A stretch of 64,000 bases of DNA. It comes from Polyangium jinanense (GTDB lineage: Bacteria > Myxococcota > Polyangia > Polyangiales > Polyangiaceae). The notes below the pieces were generated by a model. It saw nothing but the letters and a program-made list of their open reading frames with translations. It had not been told where the DNA came from and made no database searches. A program made the translations under genes and the position numbers. This document shows, one piece after another, positions 27,655 to 36,889 of this stretch (position 1 is its first letter; the number at the start of each line of letters is the position of its first letter). The stretch lies in the NCBI RefSeq assembly GCF_028435365.1, contig NZ_JAGTJJ010000003.1, forward strand, positions 310,001 through 374,000. The letters are read 5' to 3'.

Positions 27655-28400
27655 AACGTGAGCCCCCCATCCACCACGAGCGCCTGCCCGATTACGTACG
27701 AAGCTTCCTCTGAGGCCAGAAACAAGACCGCCCGCGCCACCTCGTCGCCCGTCCCGAAACGCCCGAGCGGAATCTGAACGCGCGCCTTTTCCGCGATCCG
27801 TTTGTCCAGGCGCTTCGCCATTCCCGTGCCGAGCAGCCCCGGCACCACGGCATTGACCCGGATCCCGCGCGGCGCGAGCTCGGCCGCGAGCGTGCGCGTG
27901 AACGCGAGGATCGCGCCCTTCGAGGCCGCGTAATTCGATTGCCCCGGGCTCGCGTGCTGGCCCGCGACCGAGGCGACGTTGACGATCGCGCCCCGCCGCT
28001 TCGCCATCATCGGCCGCACCACGGCGCGGCAGCCGTGAAAGGCGCCTCCCGCATTGACGCGCATCACCTCGTCCCAGCTCTCCTCGGCCATGAGCGGGAA
28101 GAGCTCGTCTGCCGCGACGCCTGCATTGTTGACGAGCACGTCGATCGCACCCCGCGCGGCGAGCGCGTGCTCCACGGCCGCGTTCATCGACGCTGCGCTC
28201 GTGACGTCCATCGCGAGCAACGCGCCACGCCCGCCGGCCTCTTCCATCGCGCGGAGCGTCTCTTTCGCCTCGTCCTCGCGCGACCGGTATCCGACGAAGA
28301 CGAACGCCCCCTCGGCGCCGAACGCCGTCGCGATGCTCCGGCCGAGGCCCCGGGAGGCGCCGGTCACGATCACCGTGCTGTCTTCGAATCGCGCACTCAT
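27651..28400 (-). CDS. 3-oxoacyl-ACP reductase (FabG-like SDR)
   Basis: 249-residue short-chain dehydrogenase. NADPH-binding TGASRGLG (13-20), NNAG (91-94) and the catalytic triad S144, Y157, K161 (SNYAASKGA). The C-terminal YVIGQALVVDGGLTL is typical of FabG. It should reduce the 3-keto group formed by the KS-CLF protein. ATG 28400 overlaps the stop of the GcvT-like gene (ATGA) and its stop overlaps the fabD-like GTG. Confidence 0.93.
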   Translation of the reverse strand: MSARFEDSTVIVTGASRGLGRSIATAFGAEGAFVFVGYRSREDEAKETLRAMEEAGGRGALLAMDVTSAASMNAAVEHALAARGAIDVLVNNAGVAADELFPLMAEESWDEVMRVNAGGAFHGCRAVVRPMMAKRRGAIVNVASVAGQHASPGQSNYAASKGAILAFTRTLAAELAPRGIRVNAVVPGLLGTGMAKRLDKRIAEKARVQIPLGRFGTGDEVARAVLFLASEEASYVIGQALVVDGGLTL

Positions 28401-29446
28401 AAAGGCAACACGAACGGCGGCATCTTCGACATGTCCCGGTCACGATAGCTATGCCGTTGCGGGCTCACGTACAGGCTGCGGTTGTTGATGAGCGGCGCCG
28501 AGACGGTGCGGATCGGCCGGCGCTCGCCCGCGCTCCGGACTTCGTAGCGGTCGATGCCCGCGTACGCATAAGGCCGATCGAGCAGCAACAATGCCACCCA
28601 TTCGCTGCGGATCACCGAAAATCCGGATACGAGGACATGGCCGATCCGCTGATCGTCCAGAAAAACCTCGTCCCCCTCGGCCACGGGCGCGCCGGCGACG
28701 GCCCACACGACCCGCGCCTTCGCGCCCGCCTCGCGCCGCGCACGCAGCGCCGCGGAACCCACGTATTCCTTGCGGTACGAGACGCGCCATTGCAGGCCGA
28801 GCTCCAGCGGCGAGAGGCCGGCCCGGCCCTCGCGCCGGATGTTGAAGAATCCATTTTCGAGCGCGCATTGATCCAGCGCAGGCAGGCTCGCGAGCGCGAG
28901 GTCGAACGCCGCGCCCTCCCTGAGCAGCGATTCGCGTACGGTCTCGATTTCGCCCGTGGGGATCAGCAAATCATACCCGTACTCGCCGGTTTTCCCCGAC
29001 CGGAAAAACACCGCGTCGTCGGCGCGGTAAAACGCGAGGTACGGAAGGCTCCCGACGTCGGGGCCGAGCACGGTCGTGCAGAGCTCCCAGGCATACGGCC
29101 CGTGCAAGGAGAGGAGCGTCCCGTCACATGGCTCGACGGTCGCCTCGACGCCTTCAGGAAAACGTTTTTCCAGGAACGCGACGAGCTCCTCGGGCGACGG
29201 CCCCTCGGCAAGCAAAAAGAACGATTCGTCGTCGCGGGCCACGTGGATGTCCGCGAACGGGCGGGCCTCCTCGTCGAGCAGGAGGCTCGGGCGCATCTGG
29301 CCATCCTGCAAGAAGAGATCGCAGGCGACCACGTGATCGAGCGCCTCGTACGCGCCTTCGCCCTCGATGCGCAGGCACGTGACGTGATCACCCGCGGCGA
29401 GCGCCACGCTCGTGCGCAAGGCGCGGATCTCGTCATCCATCGACAT
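28397..29446 (-). CDS. GcvT-like (aminomethyltransferase-fold) protein in the KS operon
   Basis: 349 residues with the folate-binding GcvT/YgfZ fold: LRIEGEGAYEALDHVVACDL at the N-terminus, LSLHGPYAWEL, GEYGYDLLIP, and C-terminal EYVGSAALRARREAG followed by the barrel domain. In T-proteins a DD pair marks the folate-contacting loop; here it reads ADIH, so the first Asp is Ala. There are no glycine-cleavage genes nearby. It sits between ACP and ketoreductase with overlapping ends (14 bases with acp, 4 with fabG), pointing to a one-carbon or scaffold role in that pathway. ATG 29440 is an equally possible start. Confidence 0.75.
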   Translation of the reverse strand: MSMDDEIRALRTSVALAAGDHVTCLRIEGEGAYEALDHVVACDLFLQDGQMRPSLLLDEEARPFADIHVARDDESFFLLAEGPSPEELVAFLEKRFPEGVEATVEPCDGTLLSLHGPYAWELCTTVLGPDVGSLPYLAFYRADDAVFFRSGKTGEYGYDLLIPTGEIETVRESLLREGAAFDLALASLPALDQCALENGFFNIRREGRAGLSPLELGLQWRVSYRKEYVGSAALRARREAGAKARVVWAVAGAPVAEGDEVFLDDQRIGHVLVSGFSVIRSEWVALLLLDRPYAYAGIDRYEVRSAGERRPIRTVSAPLINNRSLYVSPQRHSYRDRDMSKMPPFVLPL

Positions 29447-29735
29447 CGTCCGTCCTCCCGTGGGCGAGGGCCAGGTCGACCAGCGTATTCACGGTGCGCA
29501 TGGCCGGTCGTGACAAACCTTCGTGAGGCAGCTTCACGCCGAGCTCGGATTCCATGCTGACCAGAAGCTCGACCGCGTCCACCGAATCCAGGCCGAGCCC
29601 CGTGCCGAAGAGCGGCGCGTCGGGGTCAATTTCGTCGGGCGCGCGGCTCACGTGCAGACGTTCGACGAGGATCGTGCGCACCTTGTCGAGGATACGCTCG
29701 CGACGCTGGATGTACCGGGCAAGCTCGGGGTTCAT
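29433..29735 (-). CDS. Acyl carrier protein
   Basis: 100-residue carrier protein. Phosphopantetheine attachment Ser51 sits in GLGLDSVDAVEL. The four-helix pattern is preceded by about 15 extra charged residues (RYIQRRERILDKV). ATG 29735 overlaps the KS-CLF stop (ATGA). It carries the growing acyl chain for the surrounding enzymes. The motif differs from the AcpP consensus DSLDTVEL by a Val after Ser, more like secondary-metabolism ACPs. Confidence 0.92.
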   Translation of the reverse strand: MNPELARYIQRRERILDKVRTILVERLHVSRAPDEIDPDAPLFGTGLGLDSVDAVELLVSMESELGVKLPHEGLSRPAMRTVNTLVDLALAHGRTDDVDG

Positions 29736-31774
29736 GCGGCTCCTTTTCGGCTGAAGACGACGGCGGTCGCAGCGGTGCCGCCCGGGTCGGGGACCAGCAC
29801 GTGCTCCCAGGTCCCCCGCAAGATCGAAGCGACGGCGAATGCGCAGCCGAACATGGCTGCGGCCCCCGGCGCGGGGCCGAGCACGGGCGTGACGTCCGGC
29901 ATCACGAAAACGTCTTTTGCGTCGACCCCGGCCATTCGAATGGCGAGGCGCGTGGCCTCCTCCACGTCGCCCGGACCAGCGAGCCCGAATCCCGCGAGGC
30001 GAACGGTCTTCGAGGTCTCGGACGCCGGTGTTTTGCCGAGGACGAGGCACGCCGCGCCTTCGCCCTCGTGCGCGTCGGGTTCGACGGAGACACGCTCGTC
30101 GACGCCGGCCGCGAGAAGCAGATCGACGTCGGAACGCGTCGCGAGGTGCAATGCAGCATAGATGAGCGCGACGAGGCCGCTGCCTTCGCCCGTGGTGAGC
30201 GTCGTGGTCGGTCCTTTGAGCGCACAGAGCTTCGTGCACGTCCCCGCGGACGCATTGAGGACCATACGCGTGAACGCCGTGGCCGAGAGCCGCACGAGCC
30301 CACGCTCGCGAATGCTTTCCCTGAATTCGCGCTCGCTCTCCGTCGAGGCGCGCGTCGTGCCGACGAAGAGCCCCGCCCGGTCGCGTTTCGCGCCGCGAAG
30401 CGTGATTCCCGCGTCGGCGAGCGCGAGCGCCGCGGCGGCCGAGAGGTACCGCGAGGCAGGATCCATCCCGCGCCCATCCGCGGTGGGAATCAGGTTTTCG
30501 ATGCGAAACGTAGGCGCGCGGCGGCGGAGCGGCACGTTCGCGGCGAGCGCGGCCCCGAGCGCGTCGAGATCCATCCCGTGCGGGCCCACGGCGGAGGCGC
30601 CGAGGACCAGCACTTCGGCCTTGGTTTGTCTCGGAGCAACATGCTCCGCCCTGCCTACGATCACGGCTGCATTCGCTCCCCCGAACGCGGAGTTGTTGCA
30701 AAGCGCGCGCTCGATGCGGGCCACGCGGGGCCGGTCGCCGGCGACCGGATCCGCCGGAGAGCGCGGCCGCGGTTTTTCGTAATGCAACGTGGGAGGGATC
30801 TTGTCCTCTGCCATGCCGCACAGGGTCGCGATGAGCTCCAGCACGCCCGCGGCGCCCTGGGCGTGGCCGAGAAAACTCTTCGTCGAGCTCACGGGCAAAC
30901 GCGCCACGCGTTCGCCGAACACCTGCTCGATGGCGCGGTATTCGGCGGCGTCGTTGGCCGCGGTACCCGTGCCGTGGGCATTCACGTAATCGATACCCTC
31001 GGCCTCCATCCCCGCATCGAGGAGCGCGCCTCGCAGCGCGCGCGCGACGCCGGCGCCCGTGGGGTCGGGCGTGGTGGGATGATAGGCGTCGGCCGAGAGG
31101 CCATACCCGAGCATCGTCGCGAGCACCCGCGCGCCCCGGGCGCGGGCCTCGGCACCACGTTCGAGCACCAGAAACCCGGCGCCCTCGCCCAGCGTGGTTC
31201 CCACGGGCTCGCTGAACGGCGCGCATTTCGAGGGGCAAAGCAGCCCGAGCGCGTGAAAGCCGGCAAAAATCTCCGGCGTGAGCTCGTCCGTGCCGCCGGC
31301 AATGGCCAGATCACAAAGCCCCGCTTCGAGCAGATCGCGGCCGAGCCCGAGCGCGTTGGTCGAGGAGGAGCACGCCGTCGAAACGGTGAGCGTCGGCCCC
31401 TCGATCCCGAGGGCACGCGCGACCTCCGCGGCGACGAGGTGCAGTCCGTCCACGTGCATGCCGAGGCTCGTGCCGAGGATCAGGGCCACACGGCGCGCCG
31501 CAATGCCACCCGGCCCGATCTGCAAGCCGGCATTCGCGAGGGCCTCACGCGCGGCGGTCGTGGCGAATGCGATGCACAGATCGCCCGAACCCGCCCCCGG
31601 CACCATCCCGCCGAGCGACACGGAAAAACCTTCGGTCGAGAATCGCTCGATCGGGCGAATCCCGTCGTGGCCCTCCTCGATGGCGGCCCACAACGCGGGC
31701 GCGGTCGCGCCGAGCGCCGAGACGGCGCCCATTCCCGTGATCGCAACCGGGAGGCTCTGCATTGGCGAGAGCAT
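29732..31774 (-). CDS. Fused ketosynthase - inactive ketosynthase (KS-CLF-like) protein
   Basis: 680 residues holding two thiolase-fold ketosynthases. The first (about 6-385) is complete: C135 in STACSSS, H267 in NAHGTGT, K299/H304 in KSFLGH. The second (about 386-680) keeps the fold (LVLGASAVGPHG; GEGAACLVLG) but has E530 in LTTGEGSG where the Cys should be, no HGTGT and LGPAPGAAA in place of GHxxGAAG. That is the layout of a KS alpha/KS beta (chain length factor) pair, normally two separate proteins, here in one chain. The second unit is also about 90 residues short. Starts at 31774 or 31762 are both possible. It condenses malonyl units on the adjacent ACP. Confidence 0.88.
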   Translation of the reverse strand: MLSPMQSLPVAITGMGAVSALGATAPALWAAIEEGHDGIRPIERFSTEGFSVSLGGMVPGAGSGDLCIAFATTAAREALANAGLQIGPGGIAARRVALILGTSLGMHVDGLHLVAAEVARALGIEGPTLTVSTACSSSTNALGLGRDLLEAGLCDLAIAGGTDELTPEIFAGFHALGLLCPSKCAPFSEPVGTTLGEGAGFLVLERGAEARARGARVLATMLGYGLSADAYHPTTPDPTGAGVARALRGALLDAGMEAEGIDYVNAHGTGTAANDAAEYRAIEQVFGERVARLPVSSTKSFLGHAQGAAGVLELIATLCGMAEDKIPPTLHYEKPRPRSPADPVAGDRPRVARIERALCNNSAFGGANAAVIVGRAEHVAPRQTKAEVLVLGASAVGPHGMDLDALGAALAANVPLRRRAPTFRIENLIPTADGRGMDPASRYLSAAAALALADAGITLRGAKRDRAGLFVGTTRASTESEREFRESIRERGLVRLSATAFTRMVLNASAGTCTKLCALKGPTTTLTTGEGSGLVALIYAALHLATRSDVDLLLAAGVDERVSVEPDAHEGEGAACLVLGKTPASETSKTVRLAGFGLAGPGDVEEATRLAIRMAGVDAKDVFVMPDVTPVLGPAPGAAAMFGCAFAVASILRGTWEHVLVPDPGGTAATAVVFSRKGAA

Positions 31775-31788
31775 GCTGCGCGGCGAGA

Positions 31789-32787
31789 TCAGCCCTCGGC
31801 CGCCCGCATGATCGAGCCCACGATGAGCGTGATGAGCCCCGCAATGCCGAGGATCGCGCCGGCCGTCATCGCGAACACGCCGCCGCCCAAGCTGGCCGAG
31901 ACGCAGATGCCACCGATCAGGAGCGCGAGCGCGCCAACGCCGAGCAGAATGCCGCCCACCGAGAGTACCGTGCTACTGCGTTGATGCGGGTCCGACTTGG
32001 GTGCATACGGCCCATTGGCGTCGTTCGTCGGATCGGTGCTCGCCACGTTCCAGCGCCGCGCGTGCATCTCCGTGCGCTCCCGGAGCTGGAAAAACGCATC
32101 CTCGCCCATTTGCGCGACGAGGCGGCGCTCGAACTCCGCAGCCGTCGCCGGCCGCGCCGCGACCTTGTTCACCTTGGTCACGTATTCGTCGATGAGCAGC
32201 GGCGTCGATTGCTTCATGCGCGCACACGCCTCGGCCGCAATCGAGCGCAGATGCAGCCGCCGCTCCATCGAAATGCCGGCCTTGGCCGCGTCCTCGTCGA
32301 TCGCCTCGACGATACGCATCCCGAGCCCCGGGTCCTTGCGCATCCGGAGGCCGATGTCCGCGCGTTCGGTGGGGGTCAAAGCTTCGAGCTCGCTTGTCAT
32401 GCCGAGCATCGCTTCGTCCATCTCGCCCATCCCGTTCCACATCCGCGCCTGCATGCCTGGATGCACGCGCGCCTCCTCGGGCAGATCGTTGAACGAGCCC
32501 ACGAGGAGCAGCGAGCGGAGCGTCTTGCGGACGAGCTTCTCCTGCTTCGGATACTTCGGATCCGTAACATCGAGCTTCGGATACATCGACGTGAGATGGC
32601 CTTCGCCGGTCTTCAGCGCGTCGAGGCCTCCATCGAGGCGCGCGAGGAACCGGTCCATTTCCGCGGGGCTCATCACCGCGATCGGCGACGCAGCGGCGCC
32701 GGTCGTACCCGCGCAACCGAGCGTGCCCACCGCCGCCGTCCCCGCCCCGCCGATCACGCCCACCTTCAGGAAATCACGTCGTTCCAT
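31789..32787 (-). CDS. Tat-exported lipoprotein-like protein with C-terminal membrane helices
   Basis: 332 residues. The N-terminus has a twin-arginine motif RRDFLK followed by a hydrophobic stretch ending TLGC, a possible lipobox. The middle is helical and charged (MGEMDEAMLGMTSELEALTP; EEARVHPGMQARMWNGMGEM) with no recognised family. Two hydrophobic helices lie near the end (about 270-325). It is the first gene of the KS-CLF operon, 14 bases upstream of the ketosynthase, and with the terminal propeller lipoprotein suggests the pathway works at the envelope. The gene starts 63 bases downstream of the first giant kinase. Confidence 0.65.
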   Translation of the reverse strand: MERRDFLKVGVIGGAGTAAVGTLGCAGTTGAAASPIAVMSPAEMDRFLARLDGGLDALKTGEGHLTSMYPKLDVTDPKYPKQEKLVRKTLRSLLLVGSFNDLPEEARVHPGMQARMWNGMGEMDEAMLGMTSELEALTPTERADIGLRMRKDPGLGMRIVEAIDEDAAKAGISMERRLHLRSIAAEACARMKQSTPLLIDEYVTKVNKVAARPATAAEFERRLVAQMGEDAFFQLRERTEMHARRWNVASTDPTNDANGPYAPKSDPHQRSSTVLSVGGILLGVGALALLIGGICVSASLGGGVFAMTAGAILGIAGLITLIVGSIMRAAEG

Positions 32788-32850
32788 GGCCCACCCCGAA
32801 CGTTGGAGAAGAAAAGTTCCTTCGTGAGGATGCCCAATTGCATAGAGGCG

Positions 32851-35800
32851 TCAAGCCGCGCCCGGTGACGCACCGAGCCACGCCTCCGCGAGCGTGAGCG
32901 TGCGGGCGTTGTCCGGAACGGCGCGCAGGAAGCGCGTCCGGCGCGCAGGATCGCCGATCTTCTCGGCCCGGCCGAGGAGATGCGCGCGCGCGGCCGAGAG
33001 CGCTTCCTTCGCGCGTTCGTGCTGGCCGTTCGCGTCGAGCGCCTCGGCATACACGAGCCGCACGAGCGGCTCGTCCGAGAGGAGCGCGCCGATCTGCTCG
33101 AGGAGCTGCGTCGCCTCTTCCGCGGCCGAGAGCGCCTCCGCAGGGCGGCCACACGCGAGCAGCACGCGCGCCAGCGTCGCGAGGTACGAGCAGCGACGGT
33201 TCGGCGGCGCGTCGACGAGCGCCACGGCCTCGATCGCGGCGCGCTCGGCGGCCTCGCTATCGCCCTGCCGCACGAGCACGAGCGCGAGGAACTGCCGCAC
33301 GTCGTGCGCGGAGAGCACGAGGCCCGCGTTCGTGAGCGTCTCCAGGATGTCTTCGAGCAGCGCGCGCGCCTCGGCGAGCGCCCCGCGCGCCGCGAGCGCT
33401 TCGGCGAGCCCGTGGCGCGCGCTCGCCGCGAGCATCGGCAAGCACTGCGCTTCGGCGCGCGCGACGAGCGTGGCGAGCTCCTCCTCGGCGCGCGCATGAT
33501 CGCCGAGGTCGCAGAGCACGAGCGCTGCGTAGATGCGCATCGAGATGCCGAACCTGTCGACCTCGGCCTCCTCGAAGCACCGCGCGGCTTCGAGGAAAAA
33601 CTCGTACGAGGGTTCGAGGTCGCCCTCGACGAGCGCGCGTGTCGCCGAGACGGCCGCCCACTCGGCCCGCACGATCGGCTCGCCACGCGCGGATTCGGGC
33701 GCTTGGTGGAACCGCTCGGTGAGCGTCTCGGCCGCGCTGCGCTGCCCGGAGCGCAGGAGCATCCGCGCGATCCAGCCCATCGCCGCGAGCCTGCGCGTGA
33801 ACGGCGAGGCCTCGCGATCGGCGCGCTCGAGCATCGACTCCGCGATCCCGAGGAGCTGCCTTCGTTCGCCACGCGAGCTCTCGGCCCACGCCGCCGCGCT
33901 CGCCGCGCCGAACCAGAGCGGGCTGTCGGGCGAGAGGAGCTGCATCGCCTCGCGCGCGCGCCGCGCCGCCTCCGCGAGCTCGCCGCGGTAGAAATGCGCC
34001 TCGGCCTGCGCTTGTCGTACCTCGCCGAGCAGGCCGCCGTCCGCGCCGCACGCCTCGGCGCGCTCGGTCCGTTCGAGCACCGCCTCGAAGTCGTTCGCGC
34101 TGAGGGCCTGTGTCGAGGCGCGCACGAACCACACCGCGGCCTTCTCGCGCTCCTCGCCGCGCTCGCAGTGCTCGGCGAGGACCATCGCATCACGCTCGCC
34201 CGCGACCTCGAGCCACTCCGCGGCGAGCCTGTGGCCGAGCGCGCGATCGACCTCCGTCAACGCCCCATACGCGACGTCGCGCAGGAGATCGTGCCGGAAC
34301 GCGAGCTCCTCCTCGCCGGGAAAACGGCTCTCGCGGCGACGCATGAGCAGCTCGCGGTGGACGAGCGTCTCGATCCAGCGACCCGCGTCGACCACGCTGC
34401 TCTCGCCGCCGAGCAGCGCGCGCACGCCGCCGGTCCAGAACGTCTCGCCGAAGACGCTACCCGCGCGGAGCAGCCAGCGTGCCTCGCTCGGCAACGCTTC
34501 GAGGCGCGCTTGCAGCATCGCGAGCACCGTCTTCGGCAGCGCGGTCTCCTGGCCCTCGGCGACGGCGCGCAAGAGTTCCTCCAGGTAAAACGGATTCCCC
34601 GCGGCCTGCGCCACGACGCGCGCGAGCAAGGACGGCGGCGCGTCGTCGCCGAGCACGTGCCGCGCGAGCCGCTCGCTCGCGCGCCGCGAGAGCTCGCCGA
34701 GCCGGATCTCCTGCATGCCGCGATCCGCCCAGAGCCCCGGAAACCTCTCGTGCACGTCGGGCCGCGCGAGCGCGAGGACGAACAGCGAGCGCTCGCGCGC
34801 GAGCCGGAGCGCCGCATCGAGGAGCTGCACGCTCGGCGTGTCGGCCCAGTGCAGATCCTCGAGCACCAGCACCACGGGCCGCGCCGCGCTCGCCGCGCTC
34901 ACGAAGTCCTCGAAGCCGCGGCGGAGTTGATCACCCATGAGCACGGGATCTTTCCGTGCCGCGCGCAGGAACGTGCTCGCCTCCTCGGCCGCCCACGGCG
35001 CGCCCACGAGCTCGCCGTAGAGCTCCATCACGCGCCCCGCGTCCACGCCGAGGTGCCGCGTCACCGCGCCGCGGATCTTCTCCCGCCGCACCTCGATCGG
35101 ATCCTCCTCGTGCAGCGAAGAAGCCCGCCGCAAGAGCTCCGCGGCCATGCCGAAGGGCGCACCCGTACGCGTCGGATCTCCCTGCGCCAGCCAGATCTCG
35201 GGCCGCGGCTCGGAGGCGGCGAGCTTCTGCAAGAGCTCGTGCCGGATGCGCGACTTGCCGATGCCGGCCACGCCCGTCACGAGCACCGCGCGCGCCTGGG
35301 GCTCGCTCGCGCACTCCTCGTAGAGCGCGAGCAGCGTCGAGAGCTCACGCTCGCGGCCTACGCACGGCGTCAAACGCCCGAGCAAAAGCCGCGATCCATC
35401 CTGTGCCTGCGCCTCGCCGAGGAGCGACCGAACCTCCTCGCTCCCCTCGATCACGAAGCGCGCTTCGAGCAGCTCCGCCGTCAGCTCGTCGAGGCGCACC
35501 GGCCGACGCGCGCCGCTCTCCGCATCCTCGCTCTTCGCCCTGCGCAGCTCCTCCTCGCGCAAGAGCTTCGCCGCGCGATCGATGCCTTCCCCGACGGGCA
35601 GCGCATGCGACAGCACCCCTCGTCCCGTCACGAGCACCATCGGCGCATCCGGCACCATCGCCTGCAATGCGAGCGCGCACCGCGCGGCTTGTGTCGCCTG
35701 ATCCGTCGCCATCCCCGCGCCCGACAGCACGAGCGCCGCCGACCCGTCTGCCAGCGCCTCCACGCGCGCCCCGTACGATCGCGCCACCGCGCGCAGCGCC

Positions 35801-36792
35801 GCGAGAGGCGCGATGCCGGTCGAATCCATCGTCATGCCCAGCGGATCGATGGGCAGGACCTCCTTCGGCGCGGACACCAGGATCACGCTCACGAGACGTT
35901 GCTCCCCGCTGCCGAGCGCGCCCTTCGATCGCAGCGTATGCGGCGGCTCGCTCGTGGTCTCGTCGTTCGCCACGCGCGCGAGCGCGCCCATCACCGCGTC
36001 TCCATCGGCGAGCCGCTCTTCCGGCTGCTTCGCGACCATCCGCGCGATGAGCATGTCGAGCGCGGGTGGCACGCCGGGCCGGAGTGCCGAAACCTTTGGC
36101 ACTTCCTCGAAGAGCACCTTCGCCAGCACGGCCACCACGTGTTGCCCGGTGAACGCGGGCTTGCCTGCGAGGCACTCGAAGAGCACGCATCCGAGGGCGA
36201 ACACGTCGGCCCGCGCGTTCACCGCGCGATCTCCGCGGGCTTGCTCGGGCGCCACGTAGCCCGGCGTCCCCATGAACACGCCCGTCTTCGTGACGACGTT
36301 CGGATCCGAGGCGCGCCGCGCGATCCCGAAGTCGAGCAGCATCGCGCGCCGCACGTCGCCGTCGAGCAGGAAGATGTTGCTCGGCTTGATGTCGCGGTGG
36401 ACGATCCCGTGCCGGTGCGCGATCGCGAGCGCGCCGGCGATGCGCTCGGCGAGCGCCATCGTCTCCTCGACGCTCAGCCGTTCCCGTGCGATGCGCGCGT
36501 CGAGGCCTTCGCCCGAGAGCCACTCCATCGCGAGGTACGGCTCGCCCGAGTCGAGCTCGCCGTAGCCGAGGTATCGCACGATGGCCGGGTGCGAGAGCGT
36601 GGCGAGCACGCGCGCCTCGCGATCGAACCGCGCGCGCTCCTCGACGCTCGCGCCGTTCATGATCTTGATCGCGACCTTGTCGCCGGTCTCGCGGTCGCGG
36701 GCCTCGAAGACGGCGCCCATGCCGCCTTGGCCTGCGAGACGCACGAGCTCGAAGCGCTCGCCAACCGACACTCCTACCCGCATCTCCAGCAT
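32851..36792 (-). CDS. Ser/Thr kinase - degenerate cyclase - AAA ATPase - TPR protein (paralogue 1)
   Basis: 1313-residue cytoplasmic signalling protein. Kinase domain 12-275 with GQGGMG loop, K43, HRDIKPSN (132-139), DFG 154-156 and APE 181-183, so active by motif. Residues about 298-415 follow the class III nucleotide cyclase pattern (RLVSVILVS, VEALADGSAALVL, RCALAL, GRGV, GEGIDRAAKLL) but lack clear metal-binding Asp residues. Then CVGRERELSTLL and Walker A GVAGIGKS (507-514) of an AAA16-type ATPase, and TPR-like repeats to the end. An in-frame ATG at 36783 is an alternative start. It has a close paralogue at 39835-43737. Confidence 0.9.
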   Translation of the reverse strand: MLEMRVGVSVGERFELVRLAGQGGMGAVFEARDRETGDKVAIKIMNGASVEERARFDREARVLATLSHPAIVRYLGYGELDSGEPYLAMEWLSGEGLDARIARERLSVEETMALAERIAGALAIAHRHGIVHRDIKPSNIFLLDGDVRRAMLLDFGIARRASDPNVVTKTGVFMGTPGYVAPEQARGDRAVNARADVFALGCVLFECLAGKPAFTGQHVVAVLAKVLFEEVPKVSALRPGVPPALDMLIARMVAKQPEERLADGDAVMGALARVANDETTSEPPHTLRSKGALGSGEQRLVSVILVSAPKEVLPIDPLGMTMDSTGIAPLAALRAVARSYGARVEALADGSAALVLSGAGMATDQATQAARCALALQAMVPDAPMVLVTGRGVLSHALPVGEGIDRAAKLLREEELRRAKSEDAESGARRPVRLDELTAELLEARFVIEGSEEVRSLLGEAQAQDGSRLLLGRLTPCVGRERELSTLLALYEECASEPQARAVLVTGVAGIGKSRIRHELLQKLAASEPRPEIWLAQGDPTRTGAPFGMAAELLRRASSLHEEDPIEVRREKIRGAVTRHLGVDAGRVMELYGELVGAPWAAEEASTFLRAARKDPVLMGDQLRRGFEDFVSAASAARPVVLVLEDLHWADTPSVQLLDAALRLARERSLFVLALARPDVHERFPGLWADRGMQEIRLGELSRRASERLARHVLGDDAPPSLLARVVAQAAGNPFYLEELLRAVAEGQETALPKTVLAMLQARLEALPSEARWLLRAGSVFGETFWTGGVRALLGGESSVVDAGRWIETLVHRELLMRRRESRFPGEEELAFRHDLLRDVAYGALTEVDRALGHRLAAEWLEVAGERDAMVLAEHCERGEEREKAAVWFVRASTQALSANDFEAVLERTERAEACGADGGLLGEVRQAQAEAHFYRGELAEAARRAREAMQLLSPDSPLWFGAASAAAWAESSRGERRQLLGIAESMLERADREASPFTRRLAAMGWIARMLLRSGQRSAAETLTERFHQAPESARGEPIVRAEWAAVSATRALVEGDLEPSYEFFLEAARCFEEAEVDRFGISMRIYAALVLCDLGDHARAEEELATLVARAEAQCLPMLAASARHGLAEALAARGALAEARALLEDILETLTNAGLVLSAHDVRQFLALVLVRQGDSEAAERAAIEAVALVDAPPNRRCSYLATLARVLLACGRPAEALSAAEEATQLLEQIGALLSDEPLVRLVYAEALDANGQHERAKEALSAARAHLLGRAEKIGDPARRTRFLRAVPDNARTLTLAEAWLGASPGAA

Positions 36793-36889
36793 TATCGCAC
36801 GTCAGGCGTGGGCTTCGAGGAGGCAGTTCGGTTGCGCTGCTTCTTTCCCGGTCTGTCGCGACCGGATATCTTGCGCGCCCCTTTTCCCC

